Positions 8,693 to 17,262 of a stretch of 64,000 nucleotides of DNA are shown one piece after another. Origin of the DNA: Streptomyces abyssalis (GTDB lineage Bacteria; Actinomycetota; Actinomycetes; Streptomycetales; Streptomycetaceae); assembly GCF_001751365.1 (NCBI RefSeq), contig NZ_LJGT01000040.1, positions 787,696 to 851,695 on the forward strand, written 5' to 3'. Under the pieces are notes generated by a model. The model had not been told where the DNA came from and searched no databases. It worked only from the letters and a program-made list of their open reading frames with translations. How positions within the stretch are numbered: the first letter of the stretch is position 1; each line of letters starts with the position of its first letter. The position numbers and the translations under genes are program-made.

Positions 8693-8740
8693 CAGGCATC
8701 GGTCAACTTCTTTCCCGAGCCCGGAAGTTGGGAGCCGCTC

Positions 8741-9907
8741 ATGCCGTACGAGACGTCCGTGCCCTTCAGAGCGGGAAGCGAGGGCTACGCCAGTTTCCGC
8801 ATCCCCGCGTGTGTCCTGGCGCCGGACGGCACGCTGCTCGCCTTCGCCGAGGGCAGGGTGGACTCCTCGGGCGACACCGGGCACATCGACATCGTCGCGC
8901 GCCGGTCCGCGGACGGCGGGCGGAGCTGGGGGGAGCTGCGCGTCGTCGCCTCGCACGGGACCGGCACGGCCGGCAATCCGTCGCCCGTCGTGATCCCGCC
9001 GGGCGAGGGGGAAGGGGAAGGTGACGCGGAGGAGCCGGAGGGCACCGGCGGCCGCATCGTCCTCGTCTTCGTCACCAATGCCGCGGACGCCACCGAGGAC
9101 CGCATCCGCCGCGGCGAGGTCTCCGCGGGCGACGGCCGCCGCGTATGGGTGCAGCACAGCACGGACTCGGGCGAGAGCTGGTCCGGGCCGCGGGAGATCA
9201 CCCCGTCCGCGAAGATGCCCGACTGGCGCTGGTACGCGACGACTCCGGGGCACGCCCTGCGGCTGACGCGCAGCCCGCACGAGGGCCGCCTCGTCGTCCC
9301 GGCGAACCACTCGCTGCCCCCGGAGGACGAAGGCGACGACGGAACCGAGGGCCGGTACAACGGCGGCCACGACCTGCTCAGTGACGACGGCGGCGAGACC
9401 TGGCGCATCGGCTACACCGACGACAACACCGACGGCGTCGTCAACGTCAACGAGACCACTGCGGCCGAACTGCCCGACGGCGTCGTCTACTTCAACACCC
9501 GCACCGAGGCGATCGCGCCCGAGCACCGGGCAGACGCGCGCTCCGAGGACGGCGGCGAGTCCCTGCTCGCCCCGTTCGAACCGCAGCCCGCGCTCACCGC
9601 GCCCGTGGTCGAGGCGAGCGTGCTGCAGCTGTACGAGCCGGACGTGCTGGTCTTCTCCGCGCCCGGCGACCCCGAGGAGCGGAGGCGGATGACGCTGCGG
9701 GCGAGCTTCGACGGCGGCACGGACTGGTGGACAGTGCACACCGTGGACGACCGCCCGGCGGCCTACTCGGATCTCGTCCGGGTCGATGACGGGACCCTGG
9801 GCCTGTTGTACGAGACAGGGGACGAAAACCCGTACGAGACCGTGACGTTCAGACGGGTCCCGGTCGCGGAGCTGGCCTCGGTGCCGGAGGCGCCCCAGGT
9901 GCCCTGA
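8741..9907 (+). CDS. Sialidase-like BNR-repeat exo-glycosidase
   Basis: The 388-residue protein carries the sialidase hallmarks: the 'FRIP' motif at residues 19-22 with the arginine that binds a carboxylate, and four Asp-box (S-x-D-x-G-x-T-W type) repeats, 'SADGGRSW' (56-63), 'STDSGESW' (140-147), 'SDDGGETW' (214-221) and 'SFDGGTDW' near residue 330. These mark a six-bladed propeller. No signal peptide is visible, so it is probably intracellular, unlike the usual secreted sialidases. It may remove sialic acid or a related sugar acid from imported oligosaccharides. The ATG at 8741 is preceded by GGGAG. An acidic low-complexity loop ('GEGEGEGDAEEPEG') interrupts one blade. The nearby dehydrogenase and DUF2264 genes may supply later steps. 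Confidence 0.88.
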   Translation: MPYETSVPFRAGSEGYASFRIPACVLAPDGTLLAFAEGRVDSSGDTGHIDIVARRSADGGRSWGELRVVASHGTGTAGNPSPVVIPPGEGEGEGDAEEPEGTGGRIVLVFVTNAADATEDRIRRGEVSAGDGRRVWVQHSTDSGESWSGPREITPSAKMPDWRWYATTPGHALRLTRSPHEGRLVVPANHSLPPEDEGDDGTEGRYNGGHDLLSDDGGETWRIGYTDDNTDGVVNVNETTAAELPDGVVYFNTRTEAIAPEHRADARSEDGGESLLAPFEPQPALTAPVVEASVLQLYEPDVLVFSAPGDPEERRRMTLRASFDGGTDWWTVHTVDDRPAAYSDLVRVDDGTLGLLYETGDENPYETVTFRRVPVAELASVPEAPQVP

Positions 9908-10134
9908 TCACGAGCGTCGCCCGCGGCGATCCGCGGTCTGCCGCAGGCCGGCGCCGGCCACGACGAGGGCACCCTCCCGGCACGTCCATCGGCGGCACCT
10001 CTGGGTCCCCTCGCCTGCGCCTGCGTTCCGCCGGCTGAACGACCCGTCAGCATGGGCCGATGAGACACCGAGGACCGGAGCCGGGGCCGTCAGCTCCTGT
10101 CGCCTGCTGTGTCTGACGACCACGGAGGTACAGC

Positions 10135-11646
10135 GTGAGCAAGGCCAGGCGGGCCGCGGGCAGCGGCTTCGGAGAGTTGTTCCGGACGAAGTCCATCGAG
10201 CAGTCGATTCAGGACACGGAGGAGCCGGACCGCAAGCTCAAGAGGTCGTTGTCCGCACTCGACCTGACGGTCTTCGGCATCGGAGTGGTCATCGGCACCG
10301 GCATCTTCGTGCTCACCGGTGCGGTGGCCAAGGACACCGCGGGCCCCTCGGTCGCGATCGCCTTCGCGGTGTCCGGAGCGGTCTGCGCTCTGGCTGCCCT
10401 GTGCTACGCCGAGTTCGCCTCGACGGTGCCGGTCGCGGGGTCGGCGTACACCTTCTCGTACGCCTCGTTGGGTGAGTTCCCCGCCTGGATCATCGGCTGG
10501 GACCTGATGCTGGAGATGGCGCTGGCGACCGCGGTGGTGTCCGTCGGCTGGTCCGGCTACGTGCGGTCCCTGATGGACACCGCGGGCTGGGACCTCCCCA
10601 CCTTCCTGCAGGGGTCGGCTGCCAGTGACGGGTTCGGCTTCGATCTGCTGGCGGCCGTGCTGGTTCTGGCGCTGACGGCGATCCTGCTGCTCGGCATGAA
10701 GCTCTCCGCGCGGGTGACGGCGCTCGTGGTCGCGATCAAGGTGACGGTGGTACTGATCGTCATCGTCGCCGGAGCCTTCCTCATCGACGCGGGCAACTAC
10801 AGCCCGTTCGTCCCCGAAGCCAAGGGAAACCTCGGAGGCTCCGGCTTCGACGCCCCGCTGATCCAGCTGATCTTCGGCTACGCCCCGACGAACTTCGGTG
10901 TCCAGGGCATCTTCACGGCGGCGTCGGTGGTCTTCTTCGCCTTCATCGGCTTCGACATCGTGGCCACCGCCGCCGAGGAGACCAGGAATCCGCAGCGCGA
11001 CATGCCGCGCGGAATCCTCGGCTCGCTGTTCATCTGCACCGTGCTGTACGTCGCCGTCGCGATCGTGGTGACCGGTATGCAGAACTACACGAGGCTGACG
11101 GTGGACGCGCCGCTCGCCGACGCCTTCAAGGCCACCGGGCATCCCTGGTTCGCAGGAGTCATCAGCTTCGGCGCCGCGATCGGCCTCACGACGGTATGCA
11201 TGATCCTGCTTCTCGGTCAGACCCGCGTGTTCTTCGCGATGAGCCGTGACGGGCTGCTGCCCCGGTTCTTCTCCAAGGTGCATCCGCGCTTCGCCACCCC
11301 GTACCGCTCGACCCTCCTGCTGGGTCTCGTCGTGGCCGTCCTGGCGGGATTCACGAGCATCGAGGAGCTGGCCAGTCTCGTGAACATCGGGACCCTCTTC
11401 GCCTTCGCTCTCGTCGCCCTGGCCGTCATCATCCTGCGCCGCACCCGTCCCGACCTGCCCCGCTCCTTCCGCGCTCCCTGGGTGCCGCTGCTGCCGGCCG
11501 CCTCGATCGCCGCCTCCACGTGGCTGATGCTGAACCTCTCCGCCGAGACGTGGCTGCGGTTCGCAGTGTGGATGGCTGCAGGCGTGGTGCTCTATTTCTC
11601 CTACGGGCGTGCGCGCAGCAGGATGCACACCGACGCGCGCCGGTGA
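10135..11646 (+). CDS. APC-family amino-acid permease
   Basis: The 503-residue membrane protein has about twelve spans and the APC opening 'DLTVFGIGVVIGTGIFVLTG', the unwound first helix that binds the amino-acid backbone. 'FFAFIGFDIVATAAEETRNP' is the signature of the cationic amino-acid/YfnA-like branch. It should import amino acids by proton symport. The start is GTG at 10135, seven bases after CGGAGG. It is a single gene, with no enzyme of amino-acid breakdown adjoining, so the exact substrate is open. The upstream spacer of 227 bp includes the 14-bp palindrome GGCCGGCGCCGGCC (9946-9959). Confidence 0.92.
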   Translation: MSKARRAAGSGFGELFRTKSIEQSIQDTEEPDRKLKRSLSALDLTVFGIGVVIGTGIFVLTGAVAKDTAGPSVAIAFAVSGAVCALAALCYAEFASTVPVAGSAYTFSYASLGEFPAWIIGWDLMLEMALATAVVSVGWSGYVRSLMDTAGWDLPTFLQGSAASDGFGFDLLAAVLVLALTAILLLGMKLSARVTALVVAIKVTVVLIVIVAGAFLIDAGNYSPFVPEAKGNLGGSGFDAPLIQLIFGYAPTNFGVQGIFTAASVVFFAFIGFDIVATAAEETRNPQRDMPRGILGSLFICTVLYVAVAIVVTGMQNYTRLTVDAPLADAFKATGHPWFAGVISFGAAIGLTTVCMILLLGQTRVFFAMSRDGLLPRFFSKVHPRFATPYRSTLLLGLVVAVLAGFTSIEELASLVNIGTLFAFALVALAVIILRRTRPDLPRSFRAPWVPLLPAASIAASTWLMLNLSAETWLRFAVWMAAGVVLYFSYGRARSRMHTDARR

Positions 11647-11827
11647 TCACCCCGCCGCGGCCACGTCAAGCATGAAAGCGGTGCTGACTGCTTTGGAGGC
11701 GCGAGCCGCAGGGGCAGTCGGACCGTCCCCGCCCGTCCCCGCCCCCGCGCCCGTCCTGCTCGTACGTGATCACCTTCACGGCTGTGAGTAAGGCGCCGCA
11801 GGGATGGTGGGTGGCAGGATCCTGCGT

Positions 11828-12541
11828 ATGACTTCTGCATCCTCGTCCGCGTCCTCTTCTCCCGCGCCCAGGAAGGACCCCTGGGACCTTCCCGACGTCT
11901 CGGGCCTCACCGTCGGCGTGCTCGGGGGCACCGGCGACCAGGGCCGGGGGCTGGCCTACCGGCTGGCCAGGGCCGGCCAGCGGGTCGTCATCGGGTCGCG
12001 TGCCGCAGAGCGCGCACAGCAGGCGGCCGGTGAGATCGGCCTGGGCGTCGAGGGAGCGGAGAACGCGGAGTGCGCGCGCCGTTCGGACGTGGTGATCGTC
12101 GCGGTGCCGTGGGACGGGCACGCCAGGACCCTCGAGTCGCTCCGCGAGGAGCTGCGCGGCAAGCTCGTCGTCGACTGCGTCAATCCGCTCGGCTTCGACA
12201 AGAAGGGCGCGTACGCGATCCGGCCGGAGGAGGGCAGCGCCGCACAGCAGGCTGAGGCGCTCCTGCCGGACTCCCGGGTGACCGCCGCCTTCCACCATCT
12301 CTCCGCGGTGCTGCTCGCGGACGCGGACGTCGAGAAGATCGACACCGATGTGATGGTGCTCGGCGAGGACCGGGAGGACTGCCTGGTCGTGCAGGCGCTC
12401 GCGGGGCGTGTTCCCGGTATGCGGGGTGTGTTCGCCGGACGACTGCGCAACGCGCACCAGGTCGAGTCCCTCGTCGCCAACCTGGTCTCGGTCAACCGGC
12501 GTTACAAGGTGCACGCGGGCATCAGGCTCACCGACGTGTGA
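11828..12541 (+). CDS. npdG: NADPH-dependent F420 reductase
   Basis: The enzyme transfers hydride between NADPH and the deazaflavin coenzyme F420, supplying F420H2 to F420-dependent reductases. The 237 residues contain the Rossmann loop 'VGVLGGTGDQGRGLAYRLA' and the family motif 'VIGSRAAERAQQAA' whose Ser/Arg bind the NADP 2'-phosphate; 'IVAVPWDGH' and 'VVDCVNPL' are also typical. The first ~28 residues are a Ser/Pro-rich extension common in Streptomyces. I chose the ATG at 11828; another at 11804 would add eight residues, and neither has a strong ribosome binding site. A real F420 user may be elsewhere; the luciferase-like remnant at 22.4 kb belongs to a family that often uses F420. Confidence 0.92.
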   Translation: MTSASSSASSSPAPRKDPWDLPDVSGLTVGVLGGTGDQGRGLAYRLARAGQRVVIGSRAAERAQQAAGEIGLGVEGAENAECARRSDVVIVAVPWDGHARTLESLREELRGKLVVDCVNPLGFDKKGAYAIRPEEGSAAQQAEALLPDSRVTAAFHHLSAVLLADADVEKIDTDVMVLGEDREDCLVVQALAGRVPGMRGVFAGRLRNAHQVESLVANLVSVNRRYKVHAGIRLTDV

Positions 12542-12560
12542 GCGGGGGCGGCGTACGGCC

Positions 12561-12619
12561 GCCCCACCGGCCCTACGTGACCGGGCGCGGCCGCACGGCT
12601 CGTGAGCGGCCGGTGGGGC
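12561..12619 (+). terminator. Long stem-loop after the F420 reductase gene
   Basis: GCCCCACCGGCC (12561-12572) pairs perfectly with GGCCGGTGGGGC (12608-12619) across a 35-base loop, starting 20 bases after the stop codon. It is a probable terminator. Confidence 0.6.
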
Positions 12620-12764
12620 TGAAGCCGGGGACTGCTGCGGACCGCCGCGGACCCGTGGGGGCGCATGGGGGAGAATGGCGGGGGTGCGGCGCACCGCCGC
12701 GCCTCACCGGCGCCGCCCGTACGGCACCGGCGAACCGCACGTACGCCGCCGGCACGCCCCGCTG

Positions 12765-12781
12765 GTACGCCGCTGGCGTAC
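12765..12781. promoter_or_regulatory. Palindrome upstream of the small membrane gene
   Basis: GTACGCC-gct-GGCGTAC is a perfect inverted repeat 50 bases before the start at 12831. It could be an operator or a leader hairpin. Related GTACG words recur nearby (12720-12790), which may be chance in this sequence. Confidence 0.35.
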
Positions 12782-12830
12782 GGCTCGTATACAGCCCGCA
12801 CACCCACACGTTCCGACTGGAGCCGCCCGC

Positions 12831-13088
12831 ATGTCCGCCCCCGACGCCTCCCTCCGCTCGTCCCGGGGCATCGCCCGCTACGCCACCGCCCTGTGCGCGC
12901 TCGCCGCGATCGCGGCGGTCGTCGCGTTCGTCAACGGCAGCTGGCTCGGCATCGTATGGGTGCTGCTCGGGGGCCTCGCCTCCAACATGGCCTGGTACTA
13001 CGGGCGCAGGGCCCGCTCTGGGGTCTCCTCGCCGAAGGCCGGGGAAGCCGCCGCTCAGCCGGGGCACAGGGCGGCCTCGGCGGAGTGA
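12831..13088 (+). CDS. Small membrane protein, two spans
   Basis: The 85-residue protein has two hydrophobic segments, about residues 17-35 ('ATALCALAAIAAVVAFVNGS') and 37-52 ('LGIVWVLLGGLASNMAWYY'), then a basic, disordered tail. It would sit in the cytoplasmic membrane with both ends probably inside. No family is recognised, though proteins of this size and plan are frequent next to M50 protease genes. The ATG at 12831 follows 'GGAGCCGCCCGC'. It converges with the protease gene. Confidence 0.65.
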   Translation: MSAPDASLRSSRGIARYATALCALAAIAAVVAFVNGSWLGIVWVLLGGLASNMAWYYGRRARSGVSSPKAGEAAAQPGHRAASAE

Positions 13089-13114
13089 CGCACCGGACCA
13101 CGCGGTAGAAGCCG

Positions 13115-13146
13115 GGGGTGCGTGCGCACGGGGGTGCGTGCGCACG
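13115..13146. repeat. Two exact 16-bp tandem copies
   Basis: GGGGTGCGTGCGCACG occurs twice back to back in the 95-bp space between convergent genes. Each copy contains the palindrome TGCGCA, so either could fold weakly. It is possibly slippage-derived; no function is evident. Confidence 0.8.
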
Positions 13147-13183
13147 CGTCCTGCAGGGTCCTGCTGCGGCGCGCCATGGCGCC

Positions 13184-13987
13184 CTACGGCTGCGGGGTGA
13201 CCGCGACTTCGGGCTCGCCCTGCCAGAAGCGGAAGTAGTCGTAGCCGTAACCCACATCCAGATCCGTGACGTCGAGCACACCCATGACGTTCCCGATCGC
13301 CTCCCAGAAGACGCCGTTGACACCCGGGATCCACAGGAAGCCGAAGACCACCAGCAGCCCGAACGGGGCGAAGGGCTCCGCCTGCCGCCGTGCCGCGGGC
13401 GAGAGCCACGGCTCCAGTACGCCGTAGCCGTCCAGCCCGGGAACCGGCAGCAGGTTGAGGATGGCCGCCGTCACCTGGAGCATCGCCAGGAACGCCAGCG
13501 CGTGCCGGAACGCGAACGGCACGTCCCCCATGGCGTCCAGCCAGAACGGGGCCGTGAGGACCGCCGCGAACAGGGCGTTCGTCGCCGGTCCCGCCGCGGA
13601 GATGAGGCTGTGCTTCCAGCGGCCCGGGATACGGCCGCGCTCGATGTAGACCGCGCCGCCAGGCAGTCCGATGCCGCCGAGTACGACGAAGACGACCGGG
13701 AGCACGATGCTCAGCATGGCGTGCGTGTACTTGAGCGGGTTGAGCGTGAGATAGCCCTTCGCGGCGACGGACGTGTCGCCGCTGCGCAGAGCCGTACGGG
13801 CGTGCGCGTACTCGTGCAGGCACAGCGAGACGACCCAGCCCGAGACCACGAAGAAGAAAACCGCGACGCCCGTCACGTCGGCGAGGCCGGACCAGACCGC
13901 CCACCCGGAGACGGCCATGATCGCGGCGAGCGCGAGGAACACGGGGCTGATGCGGTGATGATCGGGGTGGGTGGAGGCGCTGGTCAT
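13184..13987 (-). CDS. Site-2 protease family (M50) membrane metallopeptidase
   Basis: The 267-residue polytopic protein has the zinc motif HExxH as 'LHEYAH' (His58, Glu59, His62) in a membrane segment, and the third ligand in 'NLLPVPGLDGYGVLEP' (the xxxPxxxxDG motif), which place it in the S2P/Rv-type M50B group. Such enzymes cut within membranes, often to release anti-sigma factors, but the substrate here is not evident. The hydrophobic spans lie at about 14-35, 40-58, 88-108, 120-138, 150-180 and 205-225. The ATG at 13987 has no strong ribosome binding site. It has no neighbouring anti-sigma gene. Confidence 0.88.
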   Translation of the reverse strand: MTSASTHPDHHRISPVFLALAAIMAVSGWAVWSGLADVTGVAVFFFVVSGWVVSLCLHEYAHARTALRSGDTSVAAKGYLTLNPLKYTHAMLSIVLPVVFVVLGGIGLPGGAVYIERGRIPGRWKHSLISAAGPATNALFAAVLTAPFWLDAMGDVPFAFRHALAFLAMLQVTAAILNLLPVPGLDGYGVLEPWLSPAARRQAEPFAPFGLLVVFGFLWIPGVNGVFWEAIGNVMGVLDVTDLDVGYGYDYFRFWQGEPEVAVTPQP

Positions 13988-14178
13988 GGGGTCAGACCGT
14001 ACCCGCAGGGTGAACGGATCGGCCAACGGTCCTGCCTCGAAGGGGATTTCGTCCCGGCCGCTGCCATGGGGCGGGGCGGAACCGGGCCGTTCCCGCCCTG
14101 AGGCGGGGCCGGCCGGCCCGCGTCGAAGAACCGTGCCGGAGCGGACCGGACCGGGCCGGGCTGGTCCGTGCCGTCCGT

Positions 14179-14208
14179 GCCGTCCGGTGCGATCACGCAC
14201 CGGACGGC
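14179..14208. terminator. Perfect hairpin downstream of panB
   Basis: GCCGTCCGGTGCG and CGCACCGGACGGC pair over 13 bp around the loop ATCA, about 90 bases after the panB stop (read leftward). The 307-bp space 13988-14294 otherwise holds only GC-rich low-complexity sequence and the protease leader. Confidence 0.8.
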
Positions 14209-14294
14209 CGCTCGAAGGCCCGCTCCCGAGGGCTTCCGGGGCTTGCTCCCGAAGCCACACCTCGCCACGCGCGCGTGGCTGCGCCCGTGCCCCG

Positions 14295-15173
14295 TCAGGC
14301 GAAGCTGTGCCGCTCCTCGGGGAAGTCGCCCGCGATCACGTCCTGTGCGAACGCCCTGGCCGCGTCGCCGAGGGTCTCGCGCAGCTGTGCGTACTGCTTG
14401 ACGAAGCTCGGCACGCGGCCCGCCGTCATGCCCGCCATGTCCGTCCACACCAGCACCTGGGCGTCGGTGTCCGCCCCGGCGCCGATGCCGATGGTCGGCA
14501 CGTGCAGCGACCGCGTGACCTCCGCGGCCAGCTCCGCGGGAACGGCTTCCAGCACCACCGCGAACGCCCCCGCGTCCTGCACGGACTTGGCGTCCCGCAG
14601 CAGCTGCTGCGCGGCCTCCTCGCCGCGGCCCTGCACGCGGTAGCCCATCGCGTGCACGGACTGCGGGGTGAGGCCGACGTGGGCCATCACCGGGATGCCG
14701 GACTGCACCATCAGCTCGATCTGGTGCGCCGAACGCTCACCGCCCTCCAGCTTCACCGCGCCGGCTCCCGCCTCCTTGACGAGCCGGGTGGCGCTGCGCA
14801 GCGCCTGTACGGGCCCTTCCTGGTACGTGCCGAAGGGGAGGTCCGCGACGATCAGGGCCCGCCGGGAGCCCCGTACGACCGCGGCGGTGAGCATGGTCAT
14901 CTCGTCCAGGGTGACCGGGACCGTGGTCTCGTAGCCGAGGTGGCAGTTGCCCATGGAGTCGCCGACGAGCATGACCGGGATGCCCGCCTCGTCGAAGACG
15001 GAAGCGGTCATGGCGTCGTAGGCGGTGAGCATCGGCCAGCGCTCACCCCGTTCCTTCGCGGAGCCCAGGTCGCGGACGGTGACGCGGCGGTTGCGCACGC
15101 CGCCGTAGAGAGCTGCGGGCTGCTTCTTGGACGGCCCTCCAGGGACACGGTCCTGTTTCTGCGCATCAGACAT
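14295..15173 (-). CDS. panB: 3-methyl-2-oxobutanoate hydroxymethyltransferase
   Basis: PanB adds a hydroxymethyl group from 5,10-methylenetetrahydrofolate to alpha-ketoisovalerate, the first committed step to pantothenate and coenzyme A. The 292 residues show the TIM-barrel landmarks: 'MLTAYDAMTASVFDEAGIPV', 'LVGDSMGNCHLGYETTVPVT' with the metal-binding Asp, 'VIADLPFGTYQEGP', 'AVKLEGG' and 'VMAHVGLTPQS' with the second-shell Glu and His. The position after 'GDS' is 'MGN' where most enzymes have 'LGM' or 'LGN', a mild difference. The ATG at 15173 has AGGAG upstream. The other pantothenate genes are not adjacent. Its leader contains striking tandem repeats. Confidence 0.96.
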   Translation of the reverse strand: MSDAQKQDRVPGGPSKKQPAALYGGVRNRRVTVRDLGSAKERGERWPMLTAYDAMTASVFDEAGIPVMLVGDSMGNCHLGYETTVPVTLDEMTMLTAAVVRGSRRALIVADLPFGTYQEGPVQALRSATRLVKEAGAGAVKLEGGERSAHQIELMVQSGIPVMAHVGLTPQSVHAMGYRVQGRGEEAAQQLLRDAKSVQDAGAFAVVLEAVPAELAAEVTRSLHVPTIGIGAGADTDAQVLVWTDMAGMTAGRVPSFVKQYAQLRETLGDAARAFAQDVIAGDFPEERHSFA

Positions 15174-15235
15174 GGCTGAACGCTCCTGTGTGTTCGTCGT
15201 CTCGAGGCGCCCTGACGGCGTCCCCGGATACGTCC

Positions 15236-15321
15236 CCTATGGCTCCGCCTTGGGGAGACCCCTGCCTATGGCTTCGCCTTGGGGAGACCCCTCCCTATGG
15301 CTTCGCCTGGGGAGACCCTTC
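15236..15321. repeat. Three tandem 29-bp repeats upstream of panB
   Basis: Copies at 15236-15264, 15265-15293 and 15294-15321 share the core CCTATGGCTTCGCCTTGGGG followed by AGACCCC, with one to three differences; the third is one base shorter. The period is not a multiple of three and no gene uses it. It lies between the panB start and the divergent MFS promoter, so it is within or next to the panB leader. Confidence 0.9.
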
Positions 15322-15360
15322 CATGCTGGCACGGGGCGGGGGTCTGAGGAAGGGACGTCG

Positions 15361-15400
15361 GGATACCCGAGCAGGGATACCCGAGCAGAGATCCCCGAGT
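15361..15400. repeat. 14-bp tandem repeat beside the MFS promoter
   Basis: GGATACCCGAGCAG occurs at 15361-15374 and 15375-15388, followed by a degenerate third copy (AGATCCCCGAG). It directly abuts the inverted repeat at 15401. Confidence 0.8.
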
Positions 15401-15430
15401 ATTCGATACGAGACGGGGCCGTATCGGAAT
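15401..15430. promoter_or_regulatory. Candidate TetR operator for the MFS gene
   Basis: ATTCGATACG (15401-15410) is mirrored by CGTATCGGAAT (15420-15430), giving 6-bp inner arms GATACG/CGTATC nine bases apart with outer ATTC/GAAT arms, the right one shifted by one base. It lies 18 bases before the MFS start at 15448, where a repressor would block expression. The tetR-type gene directly downstream of the MFS gene is the obvious candidate to bind it. Confidence 0.55.
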
Positions 15431-15447
15431 GGGTTAGGCTCTGCCGC

Positions 15448-17046
15448 ATGAGTTCCTCCGTTCCCGAGAACGTGCACCGCCGGCGCTGGGTGATCCTCGG
15501 CGTTCTCATGCTCAGCCTGCTGATCGTCGTGCTCGACAACTCGATCCTGAACGTGGCGATGAGGACCATCGCCCAGCCCGCGCCGACGGGACTGGGCGCG
15601 AGCCAGAGCGAGTTGGAGTGGGCGATCAACTCCTACACGCTCGTCTTCGCCGGACTCCTCTTCACCGCGGGCCTGCTGGGCGACCGGTTCGGCCGCAAGC
15701 GGGTGCTCCTGTTCGGTCTCGTGGTCTTCGGGCTCGGCTCCGTCTTCGCCGCCCTGGCCACCACACCGGGCCAACTCGTCGCGTTCCGCGCCGTGATGGG
15801 CTTCGGCGGCGCCTTCGTCATGCCGTCCACACTGGCGATCCTCGTGAACGTCTTCGAGCGGGACGAGCAGCCCAAGGCGATCGGTCTCTGGGCGGGCGGC
15901 GTCGGACTCGGCATAGCCATCGGCCCGGTGACCGGCGGTGTGCTGCTCGAACACTTCTGGTGGGGCTCGGTCTTCCTGGTCAACGTGCCGGTCGTCCTGG
16001 TCGCTCTCGCCGCGATGCTGCTGGCCGTGCCCGACTCCCGCGACCCGGATCCCGGCCGGCTGGACCCGGTCGGCGTGCTGCTGTCCGTCGCCGGCCTCGT
16101 GCTGCTCGTCTACGGGATCATCACCGGGGGCAGGCTCGCCGACTTCACCGACCCCGAGGTGCTGCTCACCGCGGGCGGGGGAGTGGTGGTCCTCGCCGCC
16201 TTCGTGCTCCACGAGCGCCGCAGCGACCATCCGGCCATCGACGTCGGTTACTTCAAGAACCCGGCCTTCTCCGCGGCCGTCGCCGCCATCGCGCTCGTCT
16301 TCTTCGCGCTGATGGGCGTGACCTTCTTCGCCGTCTTCTACATGCAGAGCGTGCGGGGTTTCTCGGCGCTGGAGGCGGGGCTGCTGATGATGCCGCTCGC
16401 CGCCGCGCAGCTGATCTTCGCGCCGCGTGCGCGGCTGGTCGTCGACCGGTTCGGCGCCAAGGCCGTCTGTACGGGCGGGATGCTGCTGGTGGCGGCGGGG
16501 ATGGCGGCGTTCCTGCTCTTCGGCCGTACGACGCCGATCTGGGCACTGGAGGTGGTCTTCTTCCTGCAGGGCGCGGCGATGGCGCACATCATGCCGCCCG
16601 CCACCGTCTCGATCATGCAGTCCCTGCCGCGTGAGAAGGCGGGCTCCGGATCGGCCGTCAACAACACCTTCCGGCAGGTCGGCGGGGCCATGGGCGTCGC
16701 CGTCCTCGGGTCGCTGCTCTCCGCCCGCTACCGCGAGGGCATCGAAGACCGGCTGGAGCGGCTGCCCCTGCCCGAGGGCGTACGGCACGCCGCCGGGGAG
16801 TCGATCGAGGGGACCCTGGCGGTGGCGGCCCGACTGGGCCCCGCGGGCCGGGAGTTGGTGGATCCGGCAAAGAACGCCTTCATCGAAGCCATGCACGTCA
16901 CCGTGGTCGGCTCGGCGGCTGTCGCACTGCTGGGGGCGCTGGTGGTGGCCGTATGGCTGCCGGGCAGACAGCCGGGCGCGGACGGGGACGCCGCGGGTCC
17001 GCCGGAGCAGGACATCACGAAACCACCGGTGGGCGCCGGTCGTTGA
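15448..17046 (+). CDS. DHA2-family MFS drug exporter (14 TM)
   Basis: The 532-residue protein has the fourteen-span plan of the EmrB/QacA branch: 'LLIVVLDNSILNVAMRTI' is the motif D1 in span 1, 'LLGDRFGRKRVLLFGLVVFG' motif A, and 'FRAVMGFGGAFVMPSTLAIL' motifs B/C of proton antiporters. It should expel amphiphilic or cationic drugs or a self-made antibiotic. The ATG at 15448 begins 'MSSSVPENVHRRRWVIL'; frames extend upstream but run through the repeats and the operator. It is followed 216 bp later by a TetR regulator on the same strand, a classic pump/repressor pair, here with the repressor downstream rather than divergent. Confidence 0.93.
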   Translation: MSSSVPENVHRRRWVILGVLMLSLLIVVLDNSILNVAMRTIAQPAPTGLGASQSELEWAINSYTLVFAGLLFTAGLLGDRFGRKRVLLFGLVVFGLGSVFAALATTPGQLVAFRAVMGFGGAFVMPSTLAILVNVFERDEQPKAIGLWAGGVGLGIAIGPVTGGVLLEHFWWGSVFLVNVPVVLVALAAMLLAVPDSRDPDPGRLDPVGVLLSVAGLVLLVYGIITGGRLADFTDPEVLLTAGGGVVVLAAFVLHERRSDHPAIDVGYFKNPAFSAAVAAIALVFFALMGVTFFAVFYMQSVRGFSALEAGLLMMPLAAAQLIFAPRARLVVDRFGAKAVCTGGMLLVAAGMAAFLLFGRTTPIWALEVVFFLQGAAMAHIMPPATVSIMQSLPREKAGSGSAVNNTFRQVGGAMGVAVLGSLLSARYREGIEDRLERLPLPEGVRHAAGESIEGTLAVAARLGPAGRELVDPAKNAFIEAMHVTVVGSAAVALLGALVVAVWLPGRQPGADGDAAGPPEQDITKPPVGAGR

Positions 17047-17262
17047 CCGGAGGCGGTAGCCGGGACCGGGCCGGACGCTCCGTGCCTGAATCGGCCGGCA
17101 CGCGCGGGCAGTTGAGCACCATCCGTGCCCCCGGGCCCCGGTGCTCCGGCCTCCGTCCGCGGCCCCGGCGACCGCACCGCAGCGCACCTGCCCGCCCGGG
17201 CGGTGCGACCCCCTGACGTACGTACGCCGGGCAGCCCGGAACCGCCACGAAGGAGCACCACG

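Noticed and set aside
15236..15400. A possible CRISPR array
   Set aside because: The 29-bp units are directly adjacent with no spacers, only three copies exist, and no cas genes are near.
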